Assembly (NCBI GenBank): GCA_030696435.1
Contig: JAUYSF010000253.1
Span: 1-25,351 of the forward strand
DNA: 25,351 nt
Source: Desulfoprunum sp.
GTDB lineage: Bacteria; Desulfobacterota; Desulfobulbia; Desulfobulbales; Desulfocapsaceae
Direction of reading: 5' to 3'
Part shown: in pieces, positions 7,896 through 16,179 of the stretch
Layout of the letters: each line of letters begins with the position of its first letter
How positions within the stretch are numbered: position 1 is the first letter of the stretch
Program-made: the position numbers and the translations under genes
Notes under the pieces: model-generated
The model's database searches: none
What the model saw: only the letters and a program-made list of their open reading frames with translations
Told to the model about the DNA's origin: nothing

Positions 7896-8588
7896 ATGTC
7901 TATCATTACAATAACCAGAGGATCATACAGTCGAGGCAAAGAGGTCGCTGAACGACTGGCAGAAAAATTGGGATATGCCTGTATTTCGCGGGATATTCTG
8001 CTTGAGGCCTCCGAGGAATTCAATATCCCTGAGATTAAGCTCATCAGAGCAATACATGATGCCCCTAAAGTCCTTGAACGATTTTTCGGTGGTTCCGAAC
8101 GCTACGTGAAGTATTATCGTTCGGCCCTCCTGCTGCATGCCCGCAAAGACAATATCGTCTATCACGGCCTGGCCGGCCATTTTTTCCTCAAAGATATCCC
8201 CCATGTCCTGAAGATCAGAATTAACGCCGATATGACTATGCGGGTAAAAGAAGAAATGCGCCGGGAAAATATCTCAGCCGAAGAAGCTTTGTATGTTCTG
8301 AAGAAAGACGATGAAGAACGCCGAAAGTGGAGTATCCAGGTCTATGGGATGGACCCATGGGACAGCCGCCTCTATGATATGGTGATCAATATCAGCACAT
8401 TGACGCTTGAAGATGCGGTTGATATCATTTATGGGGTGCTGCAAAAGCCGACATTCAGGACGACTCCCGAGTCCCAGAAACTGGTCGATGACCTCGCGCA
8501 GTCTGCCAAAAATCAGACAGCCCTGCCCAATTCCCTGGGCTCCCCCTTGTTTTATTTAGCTGACTCTTACTTGGCGAAACAGGATTGA
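7896..8588 (+). CDS. Cytidylate kinase-like family protein
   Basis: A 230-residue cytoplasmic protein of the cytidylate-kinase-like P-loop family, distinct from the housekeeping Cmk. The N-terminus has a modified P-loop, ITRGSYSRGKEVAERLAEKL (residues ~6-25), then CISRDILLEASEEF, and in the middle YHGLAGHFFLKDIPHVLKIR, equivalent to the core strand before the lid region. The segment DDEERRKWSIQVYGMDPWD (~142-160) and the end DMVINISTLTLEDAVDII match the usual family layout. Substrate is unknown; members have been guessed to phosphorylate nucleotides or act in signalling. GAGG lies 8 nt before the ATG and a good promoter is at 7755-7783. It is monocistronic and converges on the RAM-domain gene. 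Confidence 0.85.
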   Translation: MSIITITRGSYSRGKEVAERLAEKLGYACISRDILLEASEEFNIPEIKLIRAIHDAPKVLERFFGGSERYVKYYRSALLLHARKDNIVYHGLAGHFFLKDIPHVLKIRINADMTMRVKEEMRRENISAEEALYVLKKDDEERRKWSIQVYGMDPWDSRLYDMVINISTLTLEDAVDIIYGVLQKPTFRTTPESQKLVDDLAQSAKNQTALPNSLGSPLFYLADSYLAKQD

Positions 8589-8683
8589 CCAAGAAATCTG
8601 TGAAAACCATGGAGCTGTACGCCAGTTGCAGAATCGGCTGAATTTCCGAGGGTGGAAGTTGGCGTCATAAACCCTGGCGAACA

Positions 8684-8968
8684 TTACTGTCCATCCAGAC
8701 CTATCGAAAACATGGTATCCAGATCGTGCCTGGAGAAGGCTTTGAAGGCGAGCATGGTCTCCGTTTTCAGAATAGCCTGAATGCTTAAGAGCTTTTTAGT
8801 GACCAGATTTGAGAGATCCTCATTGGTGGCGACACGGCAAATCACCACCAAATCATAGGTGCCGCTCACCGAATATACCTCGGATATACCCGGAATTTCC
8901 GCGAGATGTTCCGCAACTTCATTGATTCTCGACCGCTCGACGTTCATCAGGATAATTGAGGTAACCAT
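8684..8968 (-). CDS. Stand-alone Lrp/AsnC ligand-binding (RAM) domain protein
   Basis: 94 residues that correspond only to the C-terminal RAM (regulation of amino acid metabolism) domain of Lrp/AsnC regulators; no helix-turn-helix is present. The pattern ILMNVERSRINEVAEHLAEI, then GISEVYSVSGTYDLVVICRV, matches the beta-alpha-beta start of the domain, in which the strand around the SVSGTYD loop forms the ligand cleft. Such proteins oligomerise and may bind amino acids or modulate full-length Lrp proteins, but their role is mostly unknown. An AAGGAGTG ribosome site is 5 nt before the ATG. It is the last gene of the minus-strand run, 77 nt after the DUF188 gene. Confidence 0.88.
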   Translation of the reverse strand: MVTSIILMNVERSRINEVAEHLAEIPGISEVYSVSGTYDLVVICRVATNEDLSNLVTKKLLSIQAILKTETMLAFKAFSRHDLDTMFSIGLDGQ

Positions 8969-9045
8969 TGTCCACTCCTTGGATAATTGTGCTTACTGAA
9001 AAATCGAATTGCAGCCCGCCGGTGAATGCTTGGCCAGCCTGACCA

Positions 9046-9501
9046 TCACTTCTTTGGACCATGCAGGGCCAACCAGGAATCAAGCCGATTGGCAAAGGAT
9101 TGCCTGTCACTCTGCTGGAAGGTCGCCGGGCCACCGGTTTCCACTCCCGTCGATCTCAGGGTCTCCATGAAATTGCGCACACTGAGCCTGCTGCCGATTG
9201 TATCCGTTGAATAAAGCTCACCGCGCGGATCAAGCGCGTGGCCTCCCCTGTTGAGAACCGCTGCCGCCAAAGGAATATCCGCCGTAATCACCAGGTCGCC
9301 GGAGGCCAGCCGTCTGACAATCTCATGGTCTGCCATATCCTGTCCGAAAGCAACACGGAGCGAGGAAATATGAACCGAGCGGGGAATCTGTACGAGTCGG
9401 TTGGCAACAAATACGGTGTGCACTGCAGCCCGCTCCGCAGCTCTGAACAGGATTTCCCTGATGGGTTTGGGGCAGGCATCGGCATCCACCCATATCTGCA
9501 T
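9046..9501 (-). CDS. YaiI/YqxD family protein (DUF188)
   Basis: About 151 residues of the UPF0178/DUF188 family. The diagnostic N-terminus is [18 protein letters not shown], followed by [13 protein letters not shown], and the conserved middle [20 protein letters not shown], and [20 protein letters not shown]. The family resembles PIN-like folds with acidic residues, but no biochemical function is established. I place the start at 9501, not at the upstream codon 9543, because the family begins here and a GGAGAGAAC site precedes this ATG. It lies 46 nt after the isochorismatase-like gene on the same strand and may be co-transcribed with it. Confidence 0.93.
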   Translation of the reverse strand: MQIWVDADACPKPIREILFRAAERAAVHTVFVANRLVQIPRSVHISSLRVAFGQDMADHEIVRRLASGDLVITADIPLAAAVLNRGGHALDPRGELYSTDTIGSRLSVRNFMETLRSTGVETGGPATFQQSDRQSFANRLDSWLALHGPKK

Positions 9502-9547
9502 GTTCTCTCCATCTCTTTTCACGCGGGACTGTAACAAATCCACCTGG

Positions 9548-10096
9548 TCAATCCATGGAGGCGATCAGAGCAGCCGTGGGGCACACCCTGATGGAGTGGC
9601 CGGGCAGTATGAGATTTTCCCACATCCAGTTATGGTGTCGGATTATCTCTTCGGCCGCGAGATGAGGCCTGTCTCCTGTGGTATGCCCGTCAGCGGCGAC
9701 CACAACATCGAATTCCCTGCTCGCCGCCGCTCGGACTGTCGTATCGACACAAAAATCCGTGGCGCAGCCCGTAATGACCAACCGTTTCGGGGCCATTGCC
9801 GACAGCATGTCCTGCAAGTCGGTTTTATAGAAGGCATCGCAGGCGGTCTTTCTCAGCCTGCCATCCGGAGGAAGAATATTGAGGCCAGCGAGGACCTGCC
9901 AACCGGGAGTATTTGGCAGCAAGTCTTCTTCCTCGCTACCGTCGTGCTGAACAAAAATCACTCTGCCTCCGTGATGCCGAACCGCCTCGGCCAGTCTGTT
10001 AATCCTTTCAATAACCCTGGCCGCATCAAAACGGACAATCTCTCCGGAAAAAAGAGCCTCCTGCATATCAATAACGAGCAGCACATTCATAGACAT
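9548..10096 (-). CDS. Isochorismatase-family cysteine hydrolase
   Basis: 182 residues with the complete isochorismatase-like fold signature. The catalytic triad is visible: Asp10 in LLVIDMQEA, Lys83 in [13 protein letters not shown], and Cys116 in [15 protein letters not shown]. The family includes nicotinamidases, N-carbamoyl hydrolases and isochorismatases; the exact substrate cannot be read from the sequence. Metal ligands of nicotinamidase (Asp-x-His) are not evident, so nicotinamidase is less likely. Start choice is between ATG 10096 and ATG 10090; neither has a strong ribosome site. It follows the RRM gene by 139 nt, with a strong hairpin in between. Confidence 0.9.
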   Translation of the reverse strand: MSMNVLLVIDMQEALFSGEIVRFDAARVIERINRLAEAVRHHGGRVIFVQHDGSEEEDLLPNTPGWQVLAGLNILPPDGRLRKTACDAFYKTDLQDMLSAMAPKRLVITGCATDFCVDTTVRAAASREFDVVVAADGHTTGDRPHLAAEEIIRHHNWMWENLILPGHSIRVCPTAALIASMD

Positions 10097-10169
10097 TCAA
10101 TTAAATATCTTTTGAGCCTTTTTACAAACCAGACAGGGAGTTGTGAGAAAAACCTTGGGGCAGGATTCA

Positions 10170-10198
10170 GGCCGGCAGAACCACAGGTTTCACCGGCC
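10170..10198 (-). terminator. Hairpin after the RRM gene, possible terminator
   Basis: Arms GGCCGG (10170-10175) and CCGGCC (10193-10198) with an inner AACC/GGTT pair form a strong stem after the RRM gene. A T5 run on the minus strand comes about 16 nt later, too far for a textbook intrinsic terminator. It may instead protect or process the RRM mRNA. Confidence 0.35.
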
Positions 10199-10235
10199 CT
10201 CGCGATCGGAAATATCTCTTCAGATTGCCCTGGGG

Positions 10236-10709
10236 TTATCTGTCCCCGCCACGACCACCTCGGCCACTGCCGCCACCACCGCTGAAACCACCTTTTCCAC
10301 CGCCGCCCCGGCCAGCACCACCGCCACCGAAACCACCTTTGCCGCCACGGCCACCGCCGGCACCGCCAAAGCCGCCACCGCCCTCACCGCCGCGTCCCCC
10401 ACCGCCACCGCCGCTAAAACCGCCTCTGCCGCCACCACCACTGTATCCGCCACCACCCTCGCGCTTCTCTTGGGGCCTTGCTTCATTGACATTGAGGGCT
10501 CTGCCCTTCAGATCCTTGCCGTTCAGGCCATCGATGGCAGCCTGGCCTGCTTCTTTGGAAGACATCTCGACAAATCCGAAGCCTTTGGATCTGCCGCTGA
10601 ATTTATCATTGATGATGCTGACCGAATCAACCTCGCCGAATTTGCCAAAGGCCTGCCGCAAATCATCCTCTTGCACATCATATGACATATTCCCTACATA
10701 GATCTTCAT
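10236..10709 (-). CDS. Glycine-rich RNA-binding protein with one RRM
   Basis: 157 residues: an N-terminal RNA recognition motif (about 1-78) and a glycine/arginine-rich tail (about 83-157). RNP2 is KIYVGN at 2-7, RNP1 is KGFGFVEM at 42-49. The tail consists almost only of Gly with Arg, Lys, Ser and Phe, resembling RGG boxes. Such short RRM proteins occur in cyanobacteria and many Desulfobacterota and are often cold- or stress-induced RNA chaperones; that role is inferred here. AAGGAG lies 6 nt before the ATG. It sits downstream of the DnaJ/CbpM/small membrane protein genes on the same strand. A proline-rich frame on the opposite strand is its shadow. Confidence 0.95.
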   Translation of the reverse strand: MKIYVGNMSYDVQEDDLRQAFGKFGEVDSVSIINDKFSGRSKGFGFVEMSSKEAGQAAIDGLNGKDLKGRALNVNEARPQEKREGGGGYSGGGGRGGFSGGGGGGRGGEGGGGFGGAGGGRGGKGGFGGGGAGRGGGGKGGFSGGGGSGRGGRGGDR

Positions 10710-10753
10710 TTCCTGCTCCTTTTAAGGTACTTCAGTTGTACATCGTTTAACTC

Positions 10754-10873
10754 CTAGATACGTAAAGCAATGAATCTATCAAGGAATTCTGTCTCAATTC
10801 GTATTTTTCGGACTTCATCGGCAGAATATGGGGTCAGAAGAGCAGAGCCCGACAGAAAGGTATCCGGGGTCAT
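10754..10873 (-). CDS. Possible 39-aa small protein
   Basis: The frame MTPDTFLSGSALLTPYSADE continues to a basic/acidic helix-like end (VRKIRIETEFLDRF). Its ATG is 5 nt after the stop of the 53-aa membrane protein and an AAGGG sequence lies between them, as in a tightly packed operon. It has no recognised domain. The alternative is that this is the untranslated leader or promoter region of the RRM gene. Confidence 0.3.
   Translation of the reverse strand: MTPDTFLSGSALLTPYSADEVRKIRIETEFLDRFIALRI
10755..10782 (-). promoter_or_regulatory. Candidate promoter of the RRM gene
   Basis: TTGATA (10777-10782) and TATCTA (10755-10760) with a 16-bp spacer on the minus strand, giving a leader of roughly 40 nt. 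It overlaps the end of the possible 39-aa ORF, so at most one of the two may be meaningful. Confidence 0.35.
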
Positions 10874-10878
10874 GCCCT

Positions 10879-11040
10879 TCAGTTCAGATATCTCCGATTG
10901 ATGGAACATCCCACTATGACACCCACCAGACTCCCGGCAAAACTCAACCAATATGCAGTCATTATACCAAAAGATTCGCCCAGCCACCAGCCAAGCCAAC
11001 TACAAAGGGTTATGGCCAGTATCAGGCAGATTTTTTTCAT
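10879..11040 (-). CDS. 53-aa small inner-membrane protein
   Basis: A short gene encoding MKKICLILAITLCSWLGWWL and then GESFGIMTAYWLSFAGSLVG, ending CSINRRYLN. It has two hydrophobic segments (about 4-20 and 25-44) separated by GES, small-residue spacing (G, A, S) typical of tightly packed helix hairpins, and a positive C-terminus. I recognise the general pattern of a conserved uncharacterised small membrane protein, but not a named family. A GAGGA ribosome site is 8 nt before the ATG. It follows cbpM by 48 nt on the same strand, so it probably belongs to the dnaJ-cbpM operon. Confidence 0.7.
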   Translation of the reverse strand: MKKICLILAITLCSWLGWWLGESFGIMTAYWLSFAGSLVGVIVGCSINRRYLN

Positions 11041-11088
11041 AGCATGTCCTCAGAGGTTATGGCGAGGAAAAAGATCAATCTGGGCGTT

Positions 11089-11388
11089 TTAAGTGATCTG
11101 TCTGAGCTGAGATCGCAGTTCGTCGAGCTCTTCCAGGAGATCAAGAACCAGGGCAGCTCCCGGCAGATTAACCCGCAGATCGTTCTGCAATCTGAGGGTC
11201 ACCTGAATCCTCTTGACAGACACGGCGTTGAAGCGCCAGGTCTCAGGCGTAGTCCCCAGCGGGGTCAAAACGCCCTCGCTGATCATCTCGTAAACCAGCT
11301 CATTATCCACCCGGCACAGGGTGCAGATTTCAGTCATTCCCCATGTCATCGTCTCGTCCAGAACAGTACAGTAATAGTCTTGGGTCAT
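11089..11388 (-). CDS. cbpM: Chaperone modulatory protein CbpM
   Basis: 99 residues of the CbpM/MerR-like family. CbpM binds the J-domain of CbpA and blocks its co-chaperone and DNA-binding activities. Matches to the family are TEICTLCRVDNELVYEMISE (about 19-38), GVLTPLG, and the C-terminal helix RLQNDLRVNLPGAALVLDLL with a coiled-coil-like LEELDELRSQLRQI end. The ATG begins 3 nt after the stop of the DnaJ-like gene, so the pair is translationally coupled, as is usual for cbpA-cbpM. Confidence 0.93.
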   Translation of the reverse strand: MTQDYYCTVLDETMTWGMTEICTLCRVDNELVYEMISEGVLTPLGTTPETWRFNAVSVKRIQVTLRLQNDLRVNLPGAALVLDLLEELDELRSQLRQIT

Positions 11389-11391
11389 GAC

Positions 11392-12351
11392 TCAACCTCC
11401 AAACCCGGACCGGGGATTAAAAGGCATGAGTTTTGCCATCTTCTCATACAATTCCTTCTGTTCATCGGTCCTGGCTTCCGGAGTATGGATGGCCAGCGTC
11501 ACATACTGGTTGCCGACCTGGTTTTTCGAAGAGAGCCCACGACCTTTGAGGCGCAGTTTCTGCCCGGTCTGGGAGTTGGCCGGGAGCTTGAGATCGACAT
11601 TGCCGCCAAGGGTGGGCACAGAGACGGTCCCACCCAGTGCGGCCTCCCATGGGGTCACGGGTAAGGCAAGGAAAATATCGCGCTTGCTCACAGTGAAAAG
11701 TGCATGCGGCTCAAAAACAATCTCCAAAAAGAGATTGCCGCGTGGTCCCTTGCCCATCCCGGCATCACCCTGGCCCTCCAGTCTGATCTGCTGGCCCTCT
11801 ATTATGCCTTTGGGGATGGTGACATGCAAAGACTGGGGCTGGACACTCAGACGGCCATTGCCTTCATTGACCGTTCGGTTCAGTGTGATAGTGCGTTTTG
11901 CTCCATGATAGCTGTCTTCAAGGGTAATGGAGACCTTCGCATGCAGATCATGCCCTCTGTCGTGGTATTCCTGCTCAAACGAAGACAAATCCTCAGAGGA
12001 AAAATGCCCACGGCCGCCGAAGAGAGACTCGAAGAAATCGCTATAGTGCGGGGATGATGCCCCCCGCGAGCCACGCCTGCCACCCTGAAATTGGTTCTCC
12101 CAGTCTGGTGGTGGCCGGAAATCCTGGCCGGCCTGCCAGTTGCTCCCAAAGGTGTCATAGGCCTTGCGCTTTTCTTCATCCTTCAACACTTCATAGGCCT
12201 CGTTTATCTCCTTGAAGCGGGTCTCGGCATCTGCATTCTTATTGACATCGGGGTGAAATTTTCGAGCTAGTTTGCGATACGCCCTCTTGACCTCCTCCTG
12301 TGATGCCTCTTTACCAATATGTAGCGTCTTGTAATAATCCTTGTAATCCAT
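11392..12351 (-). CDS. cbpA: CbpA-type DnaJ co-chaperone
   Basis: 319 residues: an N-terminal J-domain (about 1-70) with the HPD motif at 33-35, a glycine- and aromatic-rich linker (about 75-130), and DnaJ C-terminal substrate-binding domains (about 135-310) with the signatures HDLHAKVSITLEDSYHGAKR and LRLKGRGLSSKNQVGNQYVT. The cysteine-rich zinc domain of classical DnaJ is absent, which identifies the CbpA/DnaJ-B type. It stimulates DnaK ATPase; E. coli CbpA also binds curved DNA in stationary phase. It starts 24 nt after the diguanylate cyclase gene and is followed by cbpM. Length is normal. Confidence 0.95.
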   Translation of the reverse strand: MDYKDYYKTLHIGKEASQEEVKRAYRKLARKFHPDVNKNADAETRFKEINEAYEVLKDEEKRKAYDTFGSNWQAGQDFRPPPDWENQFQGGRRGSRGASSPHYSDFFESLFGGRGHFSSEDLSSFEQEYHDRGHDLHAKVSITLEDSYHGAKRTITLNRTVNEGNGRLSVQPQSLHVTIPKGIIEGQQIRLEGQGDAGMGKGPRGNLFLEIVFEPHALFTVSKRDIFLALPVTPWEAALGGTVSVPTLGGNVDLKLPANSQTGQKLRLKGRGLSSKNQVGNQYVTLAIHTPEARTDEQKELYEKMAKLMPFNPRSGFGG

Positions 12352-12375
12352 ATCTTTCCCGTCCCGACCGGTTTC

Positions 12376-13758
12376 CTACTCCTTGGCCTTCACCGACTTG
12401 CCCATCTTCACAAAACGGACCGTCTCTTCCCTGCCATAGATCTCCACTCTGTTCCGGCCGCGCTCCTTGGCCCGATACAGGGCCTCATCCGCCTGGGACA
12501 TCAGGTTCTCAGACCGCTCGGCCCGTCCCATGAGCATTGAAGAAACACCGATACTACTGGTCACATGAAGCTCTGTTGTCCCATCGGAATAACAATGTTT
12601 TTCAGCCTTTTCCCTGATACTCTCAGCCAGATATACAGCACCGTCAGCCCCTGTATTGGGCAGAAAGAGGATGAACTCCTCGCCGCCATAGCGTGCAGCG
12701 ATGTCGGATTTGCGAAGCCTGCTGTCAATCAGCTTGGCAAAGCCCTTGAGGACCAGATCGCCAAAAGCGTGTCCGTGGTTATCGTTGACCTTCTTAAAAT
12801 AATCAAGATCGAGCATGATACAACTTAGATCCTGCTTATAACGATGGGCCTGGGAAAAAATTCTCTCGCTTGCCTCCTGAAAATATCTCCTGTTAAAGAG
12901 ACCGGTCAACCCGTCATGGCTGGCCTGCTCTTCGAGCTGCTTATTCAATATTTCAAGCTGATTTACATATTTACGCACCCGTAGATGGGTCTCGATCCTG
13001 GCATGGAGCTCCTCGGCGATAAAGGGCTTTTTCAGATAATCGCTGGCACCGGCCTTAAAGAAAGCCAGGATGCTCTCTTTGTCGTTCAATGAAGAGATGA
13101 AAAATTTGGGAACCTGCTCCATCCTGGCATTCTTTGACAAACGCCGACAGAGTTCATCACCATTCATTTTCGGCATCAGGTTATCGATGATGACGATATC
13201 AAAATGGCCGTCTTCCCCTTCTATCAGGGCAAGGGCCTCATGACCATCGGCGGCCTCAACGACCTCAACTCCGCTGCGATTGAGGTTACTCCGGATAATC
13301 CTGCGCACCGAGGCTGCATCATCGACCACCAGCGCCCGCATCCCCGGAAACTGCTCCTTGGGGTTGAGCACCCTGTCGATCGCCTGGGTAATATCGCCAG
13401 GGGAAAAGGGCTTGCTAATGAAGTCGATGACCTCGAGCTGATATCCTCGTTCCCTATTTTCCAGATTATCATTGGCCGAGACAAAGATGATTGGCACTTG
13501 GGCCGCCAGTTGTTTTCTTTCGCTGGGGCTGTCTTTTCCGGCCCGTAGTCGCTCACAGACCTCGAATCCACCCATTATCGGCATATCAATATCAAGGGTG
13601 ATAATGTCCGGCAGATCGGTCATCCACTCGATCATGGCAAGGGCCTCCATGCCATTTTCCGCGGCTAGCACCTCATAACCGACATTCGCCAGTTCCCTTT
13701 GAATTATTGTTCTGATAGTCGAGGAATCGTCAACCACCAGGACCGTTTGTTTCGTCAT
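12376..13758 (-). CDS. Diguanylate cyclase with two receiver domains
   Basis: 460 residues from the ATG at 13758. REC1 covers about 3-130 with the phosphoacceptor Asp56 in ITLDIDMP and Lys116 in FISKPF. REC2 covers about 139-262 with Asp192 in IIDNLMP and Lys244 in YLKKPF. The GGDEF domain (about 283-450) starts with DGLTGLFNRRYF and has the active-site motif GGEEF at 358-362. The inhibitory site RKSD lies five residues before it, so product inhibition by c-di-GMP is expected. The layout is PleD-like, but here both receivers keep their phosphoacceptor. It has no membrane segment. A GTG at 13770 is an alternative start. It is 24 nt upstream of the cbpA-like gene, linking c-di-GMP signalling to the chaperone operon. 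Confidence 0.95.
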   Translation of the reverse strand: MTKQTVLVVDDSSTIRTIIQRELANVGYEVLAAENGMEALAMIEWMTDLPDIITLDIDMPIMGGFEVCERLRAGKDSPSERKQLAAQVPIIFVSANDNLENRERGYQLEVIDFISKPFSPGDITQAIDRVLNPKEQFPGMRALVVDDAASVRRIIRSNLNRSGVEVVEAADGHEALALIEGEDGHFDIVIIDNLMPKMNGDELCRRLSKNARMEQVPKFFISSLNDKESILAFFKAGASDYLKKPFIAEELHARIETHLRVRKYVNQLEILNKQLEEQASHDGLTGLFNRRYFQEASERIFSQAHRYKQDLSCIMLDLDYFKKVNDNHGHAFGDLVLKGFAKLIDSRLRKSDIAARYGGEEFILFLPNTGADGAVYLAESIREKAEKHCYSDGTTELHVTSSIGVSSMLMGRAERSENLMSQADEALYRAKERGRNRVEIYGREETVRFVKMGKSVKAKE

Positions 13759-13865
13759 TTTCTCACGCACTTCGATGGAATTTAGAGGCCGTTGCAGCGG
13801 CTTATCTCAGGCCATACCCCATCATTACAGCATAACCATTCCCGAAGATCAATGATTTCTCTCGA

Positions 13866-15707
13866 TCACAGAGGCTGTTTTTTCCGTTGCAACACCCGCA
13901 TCTCACAGCTACCGCAATCGAACTGCAATTCATAACAACCGGTATTATCAGAAAGAGTCAACGGTTCAAGAAGTTTGGCCGTGGCCCGATTTTCCTTCGG
14001 ACAGATCTGCAGTTGTCTCTTGATGCAGTATTTGCAGGTCATGAGGATCGCGGCCTCTTCATCCTGCAGCCCGCCGGGGGCAAAGTGAAAGCATTTCACA
14101 CCATGCCGGCTGTAGAAGTTTCGGGCCTTAAGATTCGTAATATTGTCAAGATAGGTTGCCTCCTCGGCTAGCCAGGGTGTCTCATTGATCTCCCATGGCG
14201 ACTCAATCCGCTCATACCGGGCAAGACGGACCTGCAAATGCCGAGCAAAGGCCTCGCGCCGCAGATCGTTGAGGACAGCAGCGCTGATATGGACGAGGGG
14301 ATCGATTGTAACCCGCACATGCCGTACCGCGAAGATGGTGCCACCACTCTTGGCCATCTGTCTTGAGACGACAGCCTCTGTCTTGCCGGCTGTCCTGGCC
14401 TGGATCTTTTCAACAATTTTTTCATAGACCGAGGTGCAACCGTCCTCATCTTCGAGGGATAGACGAAGTCCCGTGGCAGTCTCCTCCACCCGGAGATCAA
14501 GACCGAGGTGCCGGCATCCTGCGCTTCTATCAAGCTGCCGAACGAAGGCACTATCAGAGTTACGGTAGACCAGGGTGCCTGGCGTCAGACGCAGCGGATC
14601 TTTGGGATAAACGCGCCTGCCATCGACTCTGTTGGCCTTCAGCCCTGTCAGTTGCTGTCGATCATCGAAAAAACACAGCCCGTCACCGTTGGCGATCTCC
14701 ACGTCAGAATCCAAGGTGAAGGAAAGCCTGTCCGACTCGCTCACCACCCCCACCTTCTGACCGATCGCCTTCGGGGTATTGATTGAGGCCGGTCGGTTAC
14801 GGGGATTCATGAGAAAATATTCAGTCTTACCCCGATTAAACGATCTGGCAGTATCGGGCAGAAACTGGAAGGTGCAGTTCCCCGATGAAGCCCGCCGCAG
14901 ATTTTTATTGCCGGCAAGCAGTTCGTCGAGGATCAGGCGGTAGGCCGCTGTGACATTTTTCACATACCGCTCATCTTTCAGCCGGCCTTCAATCTTGAAA
15001 GAACTGACCCCGACAGCCAACAGATCGGCTATTCGGTCCGACAGGTCAAGATCTTTGAGGGAGAGAAAATACCGTCTCTTATCGAGTTCGTTGCCGCAGG
15101 CATCCTTCAGCGACCAGGCATGCCGACAGAACTGGGCACATTCACCCCGGTTGGCGCTACGCCCCGCCACCATCTCGCTTATATAACACTGACCACTGTA
15201 GGAAACACAGAGGGCGCCGTGGACAAAACATTCCAGGGCAACTGTGCTGCCGCTACGGATCTCGCGGATCTGCTCAAGACTGAGTTCTCTGGCAAGGACC
15301 ACCTGCTGGAAGCCGACCTTTTCCAAGAAAAGCACCTTTTCCAAAGTACGATTGTCGGTCTGGGTCGAGGCATGGAGCGGGATCGGAGGCAGATCACATT
15401 CGAGTAGCCCCATATCCTGGATGATCAGGGCATCGACGCCGACATTCCAGACGGCATGGGCGATTGCCGCAGCCTCTTCGAGTTCGGCATCGGTCAGGAG
15501 GGTATTCAGAGCGATATAGACCCTGGCGGCAAACTGATGGGCATAGGCGACAAGTCGCTCGATATCTGCAAGGCTGTTGCCGGCAGCGGCCCGGGCACCG
15601 AATAAGGGTCCGCCGATATACACGGCATCGGCCCCGTGGTCGATGGCCGCAATACCGCAGCCAAGATCTCTGGCCGGGGCGAGGAGCTCTATTGACGACG
15701 GCTGCAT
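13866..15707 (-). CDS. U32 family peptidase
   Basis: 613 residues, a full-length U32 protein. The diagnostic cysteine block around residues 159-198 is ECFVHGALCVSYSGQCYIS followed by GRSANRGECAQFCRH, the four-cysteine pattern expected to bind a cluster or metal. Earlier motifs are LLAPARD near the N-terminus, DAVYIGG and HASTQTDN. The C-terminal part is DUF3656-like and ends with a second cysteine region, CKYCIKRQLQICPKE and FDCGSCEMRVL. The family includes RlhA and TrhP, which take part in RNA hydroxylation, and collagenase-like annotations. The 613-aa architecture fits RlhA-type proteins best, but the substrate is inferred. The start at 15707 was chosen over 15773 because of the GAGAAGG site and family N-terminus. 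Confidence 0.93.
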   Translation of the reverse strand: MQPSSIELLAPARDLGCGIAAIDHGADAVYIGGPLFGARAAAGNSLADIERLVAYAHQFAARVYIALNTLLTDAELEEAAAIAHAVWNVGVDALIIQDMGLLECDLPPIPLHASTQTDNRTLEKVLFLEKVGFQQVVLARELSLEQIREIRSGSTVALECFVHGALCVSYSGQCYISEMVAGRSANRGECAQFCRHAWSLKDACGNELDKRRYFLSLKDLDLSDRIADLLAVGVSSFKIEGRLKDERYVKNVTAAYRLILDELLAGNKNLRRASSGNCTFQFLPDTARSFNRGKTEYFLMNPRNRPASINTPKAIGQKVGVVSESDRLSFTLDSDVEIANGDGLCFFDDRQQLTGLKANRVDGRRVYPKDPLRLTPGTLVYRNSDSAFVRQLDRSAGCRHLGLDLRVEETATGLRLSLEDEDGCTSVYEKIVEKIQARTAGKTEAVVSRQMAKSGGTIFAVRHVRVTIDPLVHISAAVLNDLRREAFARHLQVRLARYERIESPWEINETPWLAEEATYLDNITNLKARNFYSRHGVKCFHFAPGGLQDEEAAILMTCKYCIKRQLQICPKENRATAKLLEPLTLSDNTGCYELQFDCGSCEMRVLQRKKQPL

Positions 15708-15800
15708 GGTAGCCTTCTCTCCAGATCGATGGTCGACATCAGACCGGTCACATCTTCCTCCTCGACATTTCAAACCACCCGGATATTCTGTAACGATCTG

Positions 15801-16148
15801 TTAAAATGTTATAATTTCATAGCCTTCATTGACAAAGCGCTCAAGAGAGGGATGGCCCTTCATCTCACCGTCAATCGTCAATCCCTGCTCTTGGGCGGCC
15901 GTGAAGGTGCCCATCTTCACCGAGCAGGACTCACACACACAGGCCAGCAGGTCCTTATCCAGCATCTCCCGATAGAGATTGGCAAAAGGGGCGTCCGGTC
16001 GCCCAAGCTCCGTGATGAGCCGGGTCGCGGCTCCCTCAATGACCACCTTCACCTCATAATCTTTACTTGTAAAATCAAGAGCGTAAAGCATAACATGGGC
16101 AAAGCATGTCAATTCACCATCGTAGGCGATGAGGGCAATTTTCTTCAT
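15801..16148 (-). CDS. DsrE/DsrF-like family protein
   Basis: 115 residues with a DsrE-like fold: MKKIALIAYDGELTCFAHVM, then DYEVKVVIEGAATRLI and DKDLLACVCESCSVKMG (about 65-81), which carries three cysteines in the position where sulfur-relay members have their reactive cysteine. The family includes sulfur-transfer subunits (DsrE, TusD) and many proteins of unknown role. The paired CVCESC is compatible with sulfur relay or metal binding, but no dsr genes are beside it. A GGAG site is 6 nt before the ATG. It lies between the DOMON-like and U32 genes, same strand. Confidence 0.82.
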   Translation of the reverse strand: MKKIALIAYDGELTCFAHVMLYALDFTSKDYEVKVVIEGAATRLITELGRPDAPFANLYREMLDKDLLACVCESCSVKMGTFTAAQEQGLTIDGEMKGHPSLERFVNEGYEIITF

Positions 16149-16179
16149 TTTTTCTCCATTGAATCAACTTTCAGAGATA

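Noticed and set aside
8618..8665. ACGCCA...TGGCGT inverted repeat between two convergent genes
   Set aside because: The 6-bp stem spans a long loop and has no T-run; it may be chance.
10225..10701. Proline-rich plus-strand ORF opposite the RRM gene
   Set aside because: It is the reverse of the glycine-rich codons of the RRM protein; the minus-strand product has clear RNP1 and RNP2 motifs.
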